A stretch of DNA of 64,000 bases, taken from NCBI RefSeq assembly GCF_901933205.1, contig NC_044600.1, positions 9,400,501 through 9,464,500 of the forward strand, written 5' to 3'. Shown here piece by piece: positions 14,384 to 27,478 of the stretch. This DNA comes from Camarhynchus parvulus (taxonomy: Eukaryota; Chordata; Aves; Passeriformes; Thraupidae). Under the pieces are notes generated by a model. The model did no database searches. It was not told where the DNA came from and saw only the letters and a list, made by a program, of their open reading frames with translations. Position 1 is the stretch's first letter, and each line of letters opens with the position of its first letter. The position numbers and the translations under genes were made by a program.

Positions 14384-14815
14384 ATCACAGAATGGTTTGG
14401 GCTGGAAAGGAGTTTAAAGATCACCCAGTTCCAACCCACCTGCCATGGGCTACCATGGGATACCTTCCACTAGACCAGCTTGCACAGGGCCCCATCTAAC
14501 ATGGCCTTGGACACTTCCAGGGATGGGGCAGCCACAGCTTCTCTGGTAAGCTGTCCCAGGGCCTCACAAGAAAGAACTTTTTCCTAACATCTAATCTGGA
14601 TCTGCCCCCTTTCAGTTTAAGGCTGTTCCACCTTGACCCATCACCACAAGCCATTGTAAAACGTTCCTCTCCAGCTCTCTTGTACTCTACCAAGCAGATC
14701 CCCAAAGAGGCCAAATCTGCTCTGTTGAAGTCCAGGGGAGTGAGCTTTGTGTGTGCCCTCCTTGCTGCCCTCTGGATCTAGAACTCCACAACTTTATGGT
14801 CACTTCATGTCCCTC
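14384..14815 (-). mobile_element. CR1 LINE fragment (- orientation), about 430 bp
   Basis: The left end 'atcacagaatggtttgggct' is the reverse complement of a CR1 3' terminus. It is followed by the usual blocks: 'gttccaacccacctgccatg', 'ccttccactagaccagcttg', 'acacttccagggatggggca' and 'ctctccagctctcttgtact'. Further right, 'gctctgttgaagtccagggg' and 'tctagaactccacaacttta' resemble the 3'UTR or end of ORF2 in CR1. The copy is 5' truncated, contains in-frame stops and encodes nothing intact. It is the longest and best preserved CR1 piece in the window and the best single support for an avian source. Confidence 0.88.
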
Positions 14816-17800
14816 CACTCAGCTGATGGAATTATGGGCTCTACTGAACAGAAGGAAAAGCCATTGAGCTAAAATACACACTAAGCCCCACATGAGCAGT
14901 ACTGGCCAGAGTGGAAAATGTATTCCTTCCACATAGCCACTTAGCAGTACTGCTCCCACTTTTAAAAATCAGTTTTTCTGCCTTTTGTGACAAAAATAGG
15001 CTTTCATTTCTCTTGCTTCTGTTTCAGAATGAGCTTTGGTTTTCAGAAAGAGCCAACACAGCTTCCACATGACATCAGATTCTTATAAGCAACTTCAACA
15101 GGACTGTAAGTTTCAGAAGTTTCAGTGTGTTACACTCGATAAACCTCACTGCCAATTCCAGGCTGCAAGGACGTCACTGGGGGTGCAATTAGAAGGCAGT
15201 GGTATCACACAGGAACCATTGAAGGCCTTGTTTAGCCTTTAAAGACTGTATTTGGTTGTGAGATTGGGAAGGGAGAGAATATGACTCGACTCTCTCAGGG
15301 CCCCAGACAAGTTGGCAGAACTAAGAGCTTGAAAGTGCATTTTTAATCTTAAAAGGAATATGTTTGGTACAAGTAATCAAGAGATACATAGGATTCCACA
15401 ATTCTGTTTTCACAAAGCTGCTGGGAAGTATCTATTTCTGGGTCATTTGGAAGTACTCAACCTTCTGAATTAGAAATATATTTCCTTTGTGGGGAATGTA
15501 CACATACAAGTACTGCATGGTTTTTTTACATGTGATGATCATGGCCTAATCAAAATAAAATTAGAATAGTATTTCCTCCTTTTTGCATTTGACATCTAAT
15601 GACTTGGAGTCCAGTCTGATGTCAGTGATGGTTTCTAATTCACTGTACAAGGGACCAAAACTTATCTCAAGCTTACTTCATATTACTTACTTTATATATG
15701 TTTTTATATTTCTAGACTTATCAATCAGATCTAGCCTGATGACCTTGAGACAGTCTGAGAACTTTGAAAAATGCTGTTGCTACTAAGAGCTGCCATTCAG
15801 CTTCCTGTTGGCTTGAGTAGTCTAAGTGGTCCTGTATGTTCCAAAAACCTCACTAATTCAGCAAAAGTCTTTTGATGAACACGAACTAAATTGAGAGGGT
15901 AGATCTTCCCTGATGAATCAATTTTGGAAATTTTAGTTATGTTTTGTCATCAAAATGAGTGTTGCTGATGGATGTGAGAAGTGCTGTCAGCTGATCTTTG
16001 TGGTTTTAGCTTACAGCTACAGTTCTAACAAAATTATTTTCATGTATCTATTTTAGAAGATCATTATCACCTTATTTGAAATATAACATAATCAAGGCAT
16101 ATGTGAGTGTAAAGCTGTGGGGACCAATGGCTATTTGTAAATTTGAGAACTATAGGAATAATCTGTTATGAAAAATTGGCATCAATATTTCATCCTGAAA
16201 ATATGCAGAAATTTGTTGACTTTTGGTTCATTATTGTGCAAAGTATGGAAAATGTATTCACTGAGAACAAGTGAAACAGCTGGATTCTGGTCTTGCTTTA
16301 AGTACCAATCTCAGCACTTACTAACTTCCCAAAGTCATCTCCAATGTGAAATAGCTCTTTTAGCCTGTGCAAAGCTCATGCTGCAGTTGAGGAGGCTGTG
16401 GCCTGAGCTAAAACAGCAGAAGGTATCTGGAGAACATGATCACACTCATGCAGCCCTGTGCCTATGTGGAGATGTCCATCATGGCCCAATGTTTACTTGG
16501 GTTGACAGTAGTTCTGCAGGGATGTTTCTCAGGCTGTTAATTGTCAGTAACTGGAGTTTCTTTAAGTATTGACTCACAGATTGTTCTGGAACAATTTCTG
16601 CCTTTTCTGAATTTTTTTTCATCCTCTGAATTACAGTGTCATCCCTGAGTCTCTTTTTCTGAGTTAAGCTGGGTCTTCTCCCCAGAAATTGTATGTGAAC
16701 TGCCCTGTTAGAGAAACACCACTGGGCTGGTAATTATTTGTACACAGATCTGCCATTGACTGCTGGCTGAACAGGAGTTGAGACAACTCCTGGCACTCTG
16801 AGCCATATTTTACAGCTACCCATTGTTGTATTTACAACAATACAGCTGGCTGAGGTGACATCTCTCAGCATTCTTCTGCAGAGGGACAGACCATGTGGGA
16901 CAAAGGTCATCTACTGAGCAGAGGTATATATTCTGGCAGGTGGCTTCTAGCAAGAGCCAAGTGGGAGATAAATGATTCAGAAACTACAGGGCCCAGGAGA
17001 TGCCAATCTTGAAAAACTCTAGTCATTATGGCTCAATTCACAAAAAATTAGAATAATGCCCTGTTTCTTCCTTCCTTAGCACAGATACTTGTTTTTCATT
17101 ATCTCAACATAATAGTGAATCCATAAGAGAGAATATTTATCCTCCAAGCCGAATCCATAATCCAATCAGATGTACAGCAAACACATGACTTCATATGTGC
17201 CTTAAAGCAAAACCCCTCACTGAAAACTTTTGGAGTGCTGCTCTACTTAGAGGTCGAATTCAGCTGCAAGAGCAAAGCCAGGTTCAAGGTTCATGTATAT
17301 TTAGGCATAAGGGATTGTGTGAAATTGGTGCAATGGGGTAGACCTAAAGCTATGAATGAGCTTGCGCTGAAAACGTACCCTTTGGTGCTGCTGTCATTGG
17401 ATTCCACCTTTGACAGCAGAATTTTTCCCTAAAGAATAACAGAAACAAATGCTTTCCAAAAGATTTCCAGCATGTCACTTTTCATATATACTTAATACTT
17501 CAAAACCTTATAACATCACTCCAGAAATTTACAGCAGCAAGGGGATCTATTTAGCAATGCCTTTCCAGTAATCTGTGGGTTGCTTTTTTTTTTCTTCAAC
17601 AGCATAATTATGTTAGAAATAAGGAAAGCAGCTGTGTATTCATGGTCCAATTTAATAGGTCCCAATACTTTGCTAAAGCACTGCAGTGGATCAGTTGGAG
17701 TTAATTATTATACAAGATTACATTGCAAATAACAACAATATGTCAAAGTAATGCATAATGTCTGCTTTGCAACACAAAAGAGAGAAATTTTAAATTTAAG

Positions 17801-18536
17801 TCTAAAATTATGTCTTTGCATTTCCTCAATTCACTACATAACACTTTAAGTATTAGAGCCCCAAAGAAACCTTGTGTAAGACTGGCCACTTCTTAGATAA
17901 CCCTTATGTGATAACTGCCTACAGCTGATTAACAAGAAGGTCTTAAGGACAACCCTGAATTGTCTTGCTTTGGGGAATTTAATTAACTGGTTAATCACTA
18001 TGAAAGTAATTGTGGAGGTGGATGCTGCTCCAAGTCAGTGTCACAACTTAGGTGCAGTAGGCAGTGCTGTTGTTTCTGAAAAGAAGTGATTTTTATGTAA
18101 ATGGGTTTCTAGGTAGAACTACGAGGTGACCTCGCTGTCACTTTCTTCTTCCAAAAAATATTTTTAAGGAATCCATGCTCTTGTTTTTTAAACCTTCCCA
18201 AGTATAATGAACAACAGTTTATGAATTATTTTAAACATAAAAATTCTAGTCCTTACTTTCCTGCTGTTCCCTAGCCTCCCTTGTATCTCAACACTATGGA
18301 TATGTAGGAACAAAATGGGCTATTAGCTTTATTCAAAGACCATTGAAGTCAATAGAATGCCGCTTAATGAATGTAATGGTTTTTAGATTAAACTCTAGGT
18401 TTCTGCATCACAAGTACCAAGGAAATAGCATCTGACTCATGGAAAGGAAGGACTTGACTTGATTTGCATTCATTGTTTTGTATTTGCTAAAAGACATAAA
18501 TTATTATCTGAGATTGAGCATCCGTTATGGTTTGAT

Positions 18537-18560
18537 GTTCTAAACAGTTCTAAACAGTTC
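18537..18560. repeat. 10-bp tandem duplication
   Basis: The word TAAACAGTTC is present twice in direct succession, preceded by a partial unit GTTC. It is a minor local duplication. Confidence 0.7.
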
Positions 18561-20176
18561 TCTGTAGCACCAGAGCCTCCAGTAGCAAGGGGAACAATCA
18601 CATTTGATATTCCTTATATTTAGAATGCAATATAACAGGTAAAATAATAATTTGAAGCAAGAATTTTTTTTTATTTTAATTTTTTACTCTTTAAACAGGG
18701 TTCTTCATGGGGACATATGTAATTAAGCTAAACAGTAAAAACAAATGTAAATTGAAGATTTGGGAATAATTTTTAAATGAAAGGGGCAAAAGCCTAAATT
18801 TTAGTCTCATGGAAGCTAAATCTGATATATAGATCACTCAAGGGTGTGCAGCCTTGATCAGAATTTTTGTGCCATGAAAAATATATTTACTGCATTTACA
18901 CTGCAGAAAAGTTGAACAGAGACCATTTGCCCTACTCCAAAGCAGTATTTATTTCATTGATCTAAGGTGCTTTACACTGGATTAGTATTTGATCCAGTAT
19001 ATTTTGAAAAGCAACAGAAAGAACTGTGGGACTGTGAACACCAAACAGATGGGTGCCCCTTCCTTGACTTTGCCTGAGCCAGTTACACTGTGAAATCTGC
19101 TTTCAAACTTACTGAAAGCAATGGTTGTATAAACAACAGAGCTTCATCATCAAAAGTAGGGTGCTTTAGCAACATGATGAGTTAGCCTAAGTTCCTAAAA
19201 ATAGACATTCAGTGATACCTTCATGTTAGTGTTTGAGTGCTTAGCTGTTATTGAGTGTTTATGAGGACCCAGGAGAACTCAAAAGAGGACTCTAGCAGTT
19301 CACATGTTCAAGAGCAATTTTGGGTTAAACTGCTACTAAAACAACATCTAACAGATGAAAATAAATAAATATCTCTTTTCCTGTAAATCAGGTCTGTAGA
19401 CTGCTTGGGACATTTCTGGTCTACTTCTGAAGAATCCACAAAAAGTAATTGAGGAGAGTAAATCTATTACCAGTCAGCTTTGGTTTGCTATATAAGGAGC
19501 ACTGCATGTCTTCTGGAAAATGCTTAAGACTCTTCAAGTTGATATAAGGTGAGAATTGCTATTACAAAACCCTTCTGCAATTGTGGGGTTTTTTTTTTGC
19601 TTCTTATGCCTTCTGTTGTGCTGAAAGAGCAATCAAACAGGCAGCCAGTTTTATGCTGTAATTATCAAGACCCAGAACAATTGCTACAAGGTGTGACTTA
19701 CAAAACCAAACAACTTTTAATTAGGGATGGAAGTTTCATAAAGCATGAGAATACTTCTGTTAACACTGGCTATATTGGTAATATCAGAATTTTTCAAATA
19801 ATAAGCCACTGGGTTTCTGAGTGGCTTAGGGTTTCTGAAGGATTTGCTTTTCTCCCAAACACTGAAGATTATTAGAATCATGTTGTTTTTCACAACAACC
19901 TAAGTGTACAACTGTAACCATCTTGTACTGTCAATCCACCTCACTGAAATCAATGAAACAAATCATGTTGGATGAAATTCAGCTCTGTGCAGATGGACAA
20001 CGTAAGTCCTTCACAATGTGACAAAGTATGATTTTGTTGGGGGTTAGGTTTCTTGCCTTTTGTTCCTTTTTACTTATAGAATTTCTTCCCATAAGTTGCT
20101 AGGAAGCACGAATGACTTGGTACTTAAGAAAGAAAACAAATGACCAAGATCAGGAGAGGAGGGTATCTGGTTTCTC

Positions 20177-20335
20177 CTCTTCTCTTCTCTTCTCTTCTCT
20201 TCTCTTCTCTTCTCTTCTCTTCTCTTCTCTTCTCTTCTCTTCTCTTCTCTTCTCTTCTCTTCTCTTCTCTTCTCTTCTCTTCTCTTCTCTTCTCTTCTCT
20301 TCTCTTCTCTTCTCTTCTCTTCTCTTCTCTTCTCT
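20177..20335. repeat. (TCTCT)n pentanucleotide microsatellite, about 32 units
   Basis: 159 bases of uninterrupted period-5 sequence containing only C and T on this strand. Because five is not a multiple of three and no stop codon can form, it stays open in every forward frame and produces a spurious Ser/Leu/Phe repeat 'protein'. The tract is homopyrimidine and mirror-symmetric, since the reversed pentamer is a rotation of itself. Such sequence can adopt a triplex (H-DNA) structure. It is flanked by imperfect pyrimidine stretches on both sides and lies about 6 kb upstream of the GRIA3 start codon. Confidence 0.97.
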
Positions 20336-23300
20336 CTCTGAGGGGACAGATACCTGGAGAATTAGGCAGGTAAAGGACAGGGGCTGGGGGCAGCTGTTAG
20401 CTCTCTTTCCCTCACTCTGTAAATTCCCTGTATTGACAGTTTGCTATCATCCTTGGTGGTTTTCTTCCGTTTCTTACCTTGTTAGACCTCAAGCTGTGGG
20501 AATTAGATGGTAGGCAGGTCTCCAAGAGGGATAAGAAGGTCTTAAATTACCAGAGCCACTCATTTTTACCATATATGCTGTATGGACCTCTTTCTTCTAA
20601 GTAAATGCTTTCTTTTCATAGCAGTTACATAAGGAAATCTTTTCACATTCAAAGTGATATTTCTTGGGCAGTGACAAAGCAAGGGAGAGACCAATATCCC
20701 ACAAACTATGTTCCCCAGGACTAAAGAAAACAAAGTTCATTTTCTGTCTAATTTCCTTCCCATATTAACTAATACCTTATTTATATTAATTAAATGAATT
20801 CTAAATAAAAACAGTTGATTCCATACCCTAGTTCTGCAAAGGCTCACACCAAAAGTAAAACAGGTTCTTTGAAATTAAAAGAGAACTGAATGTCAGTTTT
20901 TTGCATAACTCTGAAAATTTTATAACTACCAGACTGCTGGCTTAGGGGAGGATAGGAATGTCTGTCTGATCAAGTGGATAAGAAAAATCAGAAATCCTTA
21001 AACCTCTAGTGAAAATTTTAAATTCTTTTTGTCTAAGTATCTATTTCTAAGAATCTATGTGCTGTTTTCCAAAGACATTTTCATTAGAAGACACTCCTGC
21101 AGATTTGAGCTGAAATGTGGTAAATTATGGTAATATACAAATGCACACAGGTAGGAAAACTGACTTTTGATTGGCAAACAGTCAACTGAAGTGATTATTC
21201 ACCACTTGGATCTAAACTAAATTCTCTTTAAGAAGAATATATTTCAGTAATTATGTACAAAAATTAAATATTCAGTGGTCAGATGTTTCACAATTGAAAT
21301 GGGTATTAATTGAATATAATGCCCAAGATTTCTTGAAAACTGTATTCATAGGTATAAAATAAAAAAGAGGGTATCCACTTTATTAACATTTTATAGGGGA
21401 TACAACCACATTTTTATTTGATTTACTGCTTCCTGATGTAATAAATATAGATGAGCACAGCAAAGTACAGGTTTAAGTAAGAATTGCAGGGTTGTGTTAT
21501 GGCAGCAGTGCCTAGTGTACAGTTAATCGGAAAGCAGAAGGTAATATAAATTGTTTCTGACATTATGGCACTATAATAACACTACATTTCCAGCACAGCT
21601 CTGTAGCTCTTAGAATTAGAAGTATTTTTCCTAAAGATACTACAAACCTAAGAAATATGAAGATATTTGTCCATACTGACTTTTGTTTCCACATTTGTGT
21701 CTTTGTTGTGCAATTGTAATTGATATGTTATTACTGTTACAGTCCATGTATGTTCTGAGGAAAGTTGCTGGATTAATTTGCTTCTGCTACCTAAAGTTGA
21801 AATAGATTCCAGTAATGGAGTAATGACTTTTATTTATGAACAAGTTTCCTCTTTGACCCTCTTCCTATACAAATCTTGATCATCCTTCCATGTTCTTATG
21901 AACATATTCTTATGTGCCAGACCCAATTATTCTGCCAGAATGTATTTGGTACAATCTTTACTCCAATGATAGGGGTAATAAACCTACTACACATCTCTGT
22001 GGTTTTAGGATTTCACCTGTTAACTGTTCTTTGGAAAAACGAACAACAACAAATCAATGATTCAAGTAGTTTCTGAACCTGTCTCTAAAACTAACCGTTA
22101 AAAAGTAACTTTCAGAGAACTTCAGACATACTGTAAACTCTCATAATGAATAAGAGGAGTAAGTCTTTCTTGAGGCAGCAAGGAACAGCTTTTTGCAATG
22201 AATTCTGAATATTAATCCCTACAGTGTTTTACTAGATAGTCTAATGCATTTACTCGGCTAATTCACATAAAATTTCCAACTTTTAAAAACAATTATTTTG
22301 GCAAGAATATTGTGTAGAAGACAGCTTTATAGATTCGCTGTAAACTTCACAGCAGAATATTTGTTAAACTGTCTCTCATCTGCAGCTTTCTAATTTCATT
22401 TTATGTCTCCGTTATTGCCTGGTAATGAAAGGTAAACAGGAGAGCTTCAATAGTTTGTTCTATGGCCACTCATAATCAGATCTTAACTAGATGTCCTTTT
22501 GACCTGTTTTCCAGAATGAAACTGTAAGGTCTGTATTCATTTTCCCTTTTGACACTGTACTTTCCCCTTGACTCCTTCTATCTGTAGTTTCATCTTGTCC
22601 CTGAAACCCTTTTCATCTTCACCTCTGTCTCTCCCCACTATCACTCTATCTGTTAACTGTCTACTGTAGAATTAATCAGTTCAGCTAATCAAAATACTGA
22701 CATTGACATAAAGATTGGTTAGTTGTGTATCCTTTGCTTTTATGAAGAAATAACTGGTTTAAAACAAGCAAACAAAAAAGGTGTAAGACACATTTGATAA
22801 TACATTTATTAGCAATTATGACCTTATTTGGTTCACACTGGGAGAAACACAGTATTTGTTAGAATCTCTCTGCCTGATCTTCTCTCTTGCAATTAGAAAC
22901 AGAAATGACAAAAGTAATAAAATCTGCTTAGTGCAGTTAGGGTGAAGCTGCAGCAACAGAATCCTGTAGATTCTGCCATGACTTTATGCTAACACTATGG
23001 GTTTAGCCTAGTAACATCAGAAAGCACAGTGAGAACGCTGTGTCCCAAATTCCACAGCATTTTCCTAATCCACTAATAGACATTACAATGAAAACACATT
23101 AGCTAATTATAAATCATTACCGTCTCCTGCTCAGGTAGATACTCTGAATCCCCAGTGTCCCAGAACACTATAAATCATCTAAACATGAAGCTTGATTATC
23201 CTCTAAAATCTTGGTTGTATTTAGTAAGAGGAGGTTTGGGAAAGCATCTGGCATGGCCTCAGTTACCACAGAACTCATTAATTCAAGTCACTGAGCATCC

Positions 23301-25750
23301 CAGCAAAGTAAATAAAATATTTCCATAGCATTGATATCCACACAAAGGCAAGTAATCTACCATTTTGTCCCAGGACATACTGGGTTCACTGTAAGAAAGA
23401 TAAACGTGGATGAGGTCTCTGGATTTCTCCAAAGTCCATATGGAATGGGTGTTGTGCCATTTGTACCTGCTAATCATGCCATAAGGCTAACTGCATAAGC
23501 AAAAAAGCAAACTGCACATTCCAAATGCTAATGAGAATAATAGCAACATGTGAGGGGCTTCAGAAGGTAGAATGTGGGTGATAATGGAAATTTGTCTCTC
23601 AGCACAGATATATTTTAGATCACCACAAGACTGTCCATTTGTAGATTAGACTGTGAAGCACCATTTTATTGGAGACAAGGTACCCACCCTGCTGGCAGTG
23701 TGTGAAACTGACTGACACATGCCACATTCATTCATGGCTATTTTACTATTTTATCTCCTCCCTTGTTCTAACATCTATAATGTCACACATAATTTCTTTC
23801 ATAATTTTTTCAGTGCACCATCAGCTGTCAGTGTGGCAGGTGGCCGTCAGCCTGCAATCCTTCGCTGCAGAGATGGAGAGAACTTTGCAAGAGCAAGTGA
23901 ACAAGAAGAAAGGACTGCTAGCAAAGCACACCAAGAAAAAGAGGACAGCAGGACTTTGTAGAGAATACATTAAAAATAGGCTGGAGGTGTGTAGAATAGG
24001 AAAAGGTAAGTAGTTGGGAACAAGACAGAGAAATTATTTGTTAAGAGGAACATGCTTCTGACAACTGTCCTTAATGTCTAAACTTCCTGTACCTGTCTGT
24101 AGCTTTCAGATCTGCTGTCCTTACCAAAAGACATTTGTGAGCAGAGCGCTCTACAGCAAAGCCAGGCTGCTGCTCAAGATGCTAATTCTGGGTCTGAAAC
24201 TTCCTGGTTAGGTGAGCTGGGCCAGCAGCTCTCCCTGATTTTTAAATTTTTATATCTGTAAAAGAAGAATATAATCGTGCCTCATGGGGATACTTCTGTG
24301 TAAGGGCTTTGAGTTTGAGGAGTGCTACAGATATAATCACGGACCTTATACCCCACCTGTCCATACAGAAAATCATTTCTTTAAAAAGAGAGATAAAGTG
24401 ACAACTGCCATCTCAATCTAAATAGCGAGCATTACCATCCACCCTGCAGCCTGACCCCTACTCTGCCTGAACTGGAACAGTCTCCATCTTCTGGGAACGA
24501 TTCTCATAAAGGAACACAACATGAAGCAACCAAAGCATGCACCTTGGAGGGAGCAGGTGTCACATATGTCACTAAAAGCATGTGTTACACTCCTGCATCA
24601 TGACTGTGGTGCCCTGCTCTTCACCTCTACCTCTGGCTTCTTTCAAAAGTAATGGTTTGAATCTCTGACGTTGTTCATCAGCATTTGTGCAGTAATCTGC
24701 AGCAATCTTCGATCTTACACCTTGACATGATGCTACAGCCAGTGGCACTGGTTAATTACTTTACAAATGGAAAGACAACTACATTTAATATTATCCCTAA
24801 CTGAACTGAACATTGACCCAAATAATGCTACAGTCTGAGATTAAGATAAAAAAAAGAAGCAGAGCAGCACCAAGGTAAAATCACCTGCTGAAATCAGAGG
24901 AAGAGCAAATATTAAGGGAAGAACAGTCTTTGCTAGGCCTATGAGATGGACAACTCCACCTAGTATTGCTTCTTTGTCTCCATTTTGTACAGTTTTGTTA
25001 GCCCCAAAGCAGCAAAAAGAAAAACACTCTAAGTAGGATCCATACAGTGAAGTGTCAAGGAGATGGGTGAAAGACCACAGAGAACCTGACTGAGGCAGAC
25101 ACAGAGCAGCTCCCTGTGGATGTGAGGGAGTCTCAGGGCTGGTGTTCCAAGACACACGGGATGTCTGCCACCCATCCCCCTGCTCCCCAGCAACCTCCAG
25201 GTTGGCCCTGCCGTGCGCTCTGTGCTGGGGCAGCTCATCAGCTGACAAACATGTTGTGTCTTTTTCCAGCATCAAGGATGAAACGGGGAGACTTTGAGTT
25301 CCTTCCTTTAGAGGAGGTTGGGAAGGACCTAACATTCCCTCGTGTGGGATCCAACTCTTCTTGTCTTTCTTCACTTCACAGCGCTGTGGGCGGATGATGC
25401 TTCCCTGCTGATGCGCTGGCACTGGAGGAGGGATGGAGAGAACTCGGGCTCAGGGCCGGCAGCCCCTTCGGGAGACGCACGGTGCCTCGGCATCCCTTGC
25501 TGTGTCCCTTTCCAGCCCTCCCTCGGCAGTCCCTGCGCTCACGTCTGTCCCCAGCGCGCTCCCCTCAGGAGGGGCCCAGCGGCACCCGCCTGCCCCGGCC
25601 ATCACCAGGCCTCCCGCCCCCGGCCCCGAGCCGCCTCTGCTGCCTCCCGGCCCGCAAGTTCTGGGGCGCCCGCACCGCCCACCGGGCACGGGCACGGGCA
25701 GGACGCGGCCACCTCCCCACCTCCCCACCACCCCGGCCTCTGCCGGCCCC

Positions 25751-25775
25751 GGCTCGGCTCGGCTCGGCTCGGCTC
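25751..25775. repeat. (GGCTC)5 pentanucleotide repeat in the CpG island
   Basis: Five exact GGCTC units in tandem. It is a G/C-rich simple repeat upstream of the likely transcription start and may vary in length between individuals. Confidence 0.95.
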
Positions 25776-25847
25776 CCCGCCCCTCCTTCCTTTCCCCGCT
25801 CCCTCCCCCGCCCGCCCACAGGCGCACGCACCGCACTCTCTCTCACA

Positions 25848-25861
25848 TACACACACACACA
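25848..25861. repeat. Short CA repeat in the CpG island
   Basis: A run of about seven alternating A/C pairs, preceded by a CTCTCT stretch. It is a minor simple repeat just upstream of the inverted repeat at 25869-25896. Confidence 0.8.
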
Positions 25862-25868
25862 TCGAGCC

Positions 25869-25896
25869 GATGCAGCTTTAAAGGGGCAGCTGCATC
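25869..25896. repeat. Inverted repeat, 9-bp arms and 10-nt spacer, in promoter region
   Basis: GATGCAGCT at 25869-25877 is the exact reverse complement of AGCTGCATC at 25888-25896. The 10-base spacer holds TTAAA and GGGG. The arms bring two GCAGCT/AGCTGC words into opposite orientation, so the element could bind a dimeric factor or form a small stem-loop. It lies about 470 bases before the start codon, close to the CACGTG E-box at 25910. Confidence 0.75.
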
Positions 25897-25909
25897 CCGG
25901 GGGCCGCCC

Positions 25910-25915
25910 CACGTG
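25910..25915. promoter_or_regulatory. E-box CACGTG in the promoter CpG island
   Basis: A palindromic canonical E-box, the core site for bHLH-ZIP factors such as USF and MYC/MAX and for CLOCK:BMAL1. Its position in the CpG island is favourable, but binding is not shown. The site is one of four CACGTG words I noticed in the window. Confidence 0.5.
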
Positions 25916-26153
25916 AGGCCGGTGCGCTCCCGCCGACCGCAGCCCCGAGCGCTGAGCCGCGGCCGGAGCCGCCGGGGCTGGGCGGGCGGGCCGAGCGGAG
26001 CGGCTGCCAGCCCGCCTCACGCCAAGTTTGATCGATAACCCCCTCCCGGCCCGGGCGGAGCAGCCTCGGCGGCTCCGCTACCCACCATCTTTGGGGGAAG
26101 TCCCTGCGTTGGGGGGGGGCTGCTGGCGACGGGGGAGAAAGGCAATCTCGCAG

Positions 26154-26158
26154 CCAAT
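26154..26158 (+). promoter_or_regulatory. CCAAT box upstream of GRIA3 exon 1
   Basis: CAGCCAATGAG is a good match to the NF-Y recognition sequence, in the forward orientation, 208 bases upstream of the start codon. NF-Y sites usually lie 60-100 bases upstream of the transcription start, which would leave a 5'UTR of about 110-150 bases here. That is inference only. Confidence 0.5.
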
Positions 26159-26312
26159 GAGCCCTGCTAGACTGGGGTGAAGACGAGAGCAGAGGGATTT
26201 GGGGAAGGAAAGAATAAAAAAAAAGAGACGAAAGGAGGGGGACCATCCTCCCCACCACCTCCGCCAGCATCGCCACCACCGTTGACACCGCTCCGAGTCT
26301 CCAGTTGCGCCC

Positions 26313-26339
26313 ATGCCTGTGCCGCCAGTTTCGGTTTAG
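26313..26339 (+). other. Short upstream ORF (8 codons) in the GRIA3 5' leader
   Basis: ATG at 26313 starts an eight-codon frame (MPVPPVSV) ending in TAG at 26337-26339, in a different frame from the GRIA3 ATG and 26 bases before it. The start context is weak, with C at -3 and C at +4, so most scanning ribosomes would be expected to pass it. It can act on GRIA3 translation only if transcription starts upstream of it, which is likely given the promoter signals. A second ATG at 26157 gives a seven-codon frame ending at 26180, but it overlaps the CCAAT box and is probably not transcribed. Confidence 0.6.
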
Positions 26340-26365
26340 GGGCTGAACCGCAGGGGCTGAAGAAA

Positions 26366-26456
26366 ATGGGGCAGAGCGCGCCCCGGACCCTCCTGCTGCT
26401 GCTGGCGGGGCTGCTGGGGGAGGCTCTGGCGGGGTTCCCCAACACCATCAGTATAG
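26366..26456 (+). CDS. GRIA3: GRIA3 (GluA3 AMPA receptor subunit), exon 1 coding part
   Basis: Encodes residues 1-30 and the first base of codon 31. The sequence MGQSAPRTLLLLLAGLLGEA opens with a short polar segment, followed by a leucine-rich hydrophobic core and small residues (ALA-G). This is a classical cleavable signal peptide with the likely cut near residue 22, ahead of GFPNTISIG, the start of mature GluA3. The start is fixed by an in-frame TAG at 26168-26170 with no in-frame ATG before 26366, and by good context (A at -3, G at +4). The exon ends at a GTAAGC donor in phase 1. GluA3 is a subunit of tetrameric, glutamate-gated cation channels at excitatory synapses. The human protein, as I recall it, begins six residues earlier (MARQKK then MGQS). 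Here codon -6 is CCG, so that start is absent. The 5'UTR boundary is unknown. Confidence 0.95.

Positions 26457-27478
<1,022 letters not shown>

Larger units (their letters stand above)
1..25439. other. 5' flanking region of GRIA3 with no supportable gene
   Basis: About 25 kb of AT-rich sequence upstream of the CpG island. All open frames are short, mostly 60-130 codons. They show no recognisable domain, no consistent splice-linked continuation and no family resemblance, so I treat them as chance. The identifiable content is repeats, listed separately: CR1 fragments, an LTR-like fragment, an A/C-rich tract, short tandem duplications and a long pentanucleotide microsatellite. The remaining stretches hold nothing I can name. 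Regulatory elements of GRIA3 could lie here but cannot be recognised without cross-species alignment. Confidence 0.75.

Noticed and set aside
16168..16572. 134-codon open frame on the + strand in the 5' flank
   Set aside because: No recognisable motif or family. Its composition follows the surrounding non-coding DNA.
20112..20513. 133- and 77-codon open frames with a Leu/Phe/Ser repeat
   Set aside because: They are the translation of a pentanucleotide microsatellite that cannot contain stop codons.
24841..25422. 193-codon open frame on the - strand just upstream of the CpG island, with a hydrophobic C-terminus
   Set aside because: No recognisable family or domain. It ends in a phenylalanine-rich stretch encoded by an A-rich run. 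It could overlap a divergent non-coding transcript, but the sequence alone does not support a protein gene.
25342..26038. Several overlapping open frames of 130-200 codons on both strands in the CpG island
   Set aside because: GC-rich DNA has few stop codons. The frames overlap each other on both strands, are rich in Pro/Arg/Ala/Gly, and have no domain. They are composition artefacts.
25440..26365. Possible REST/RE1 silencer in the promoter, as reported for another AMPA receptor gene
   Set aside because: No convincing match to the two half-sites at the proper spacing was seen by eye on either strand. A matrix scan would be needed to be sure.
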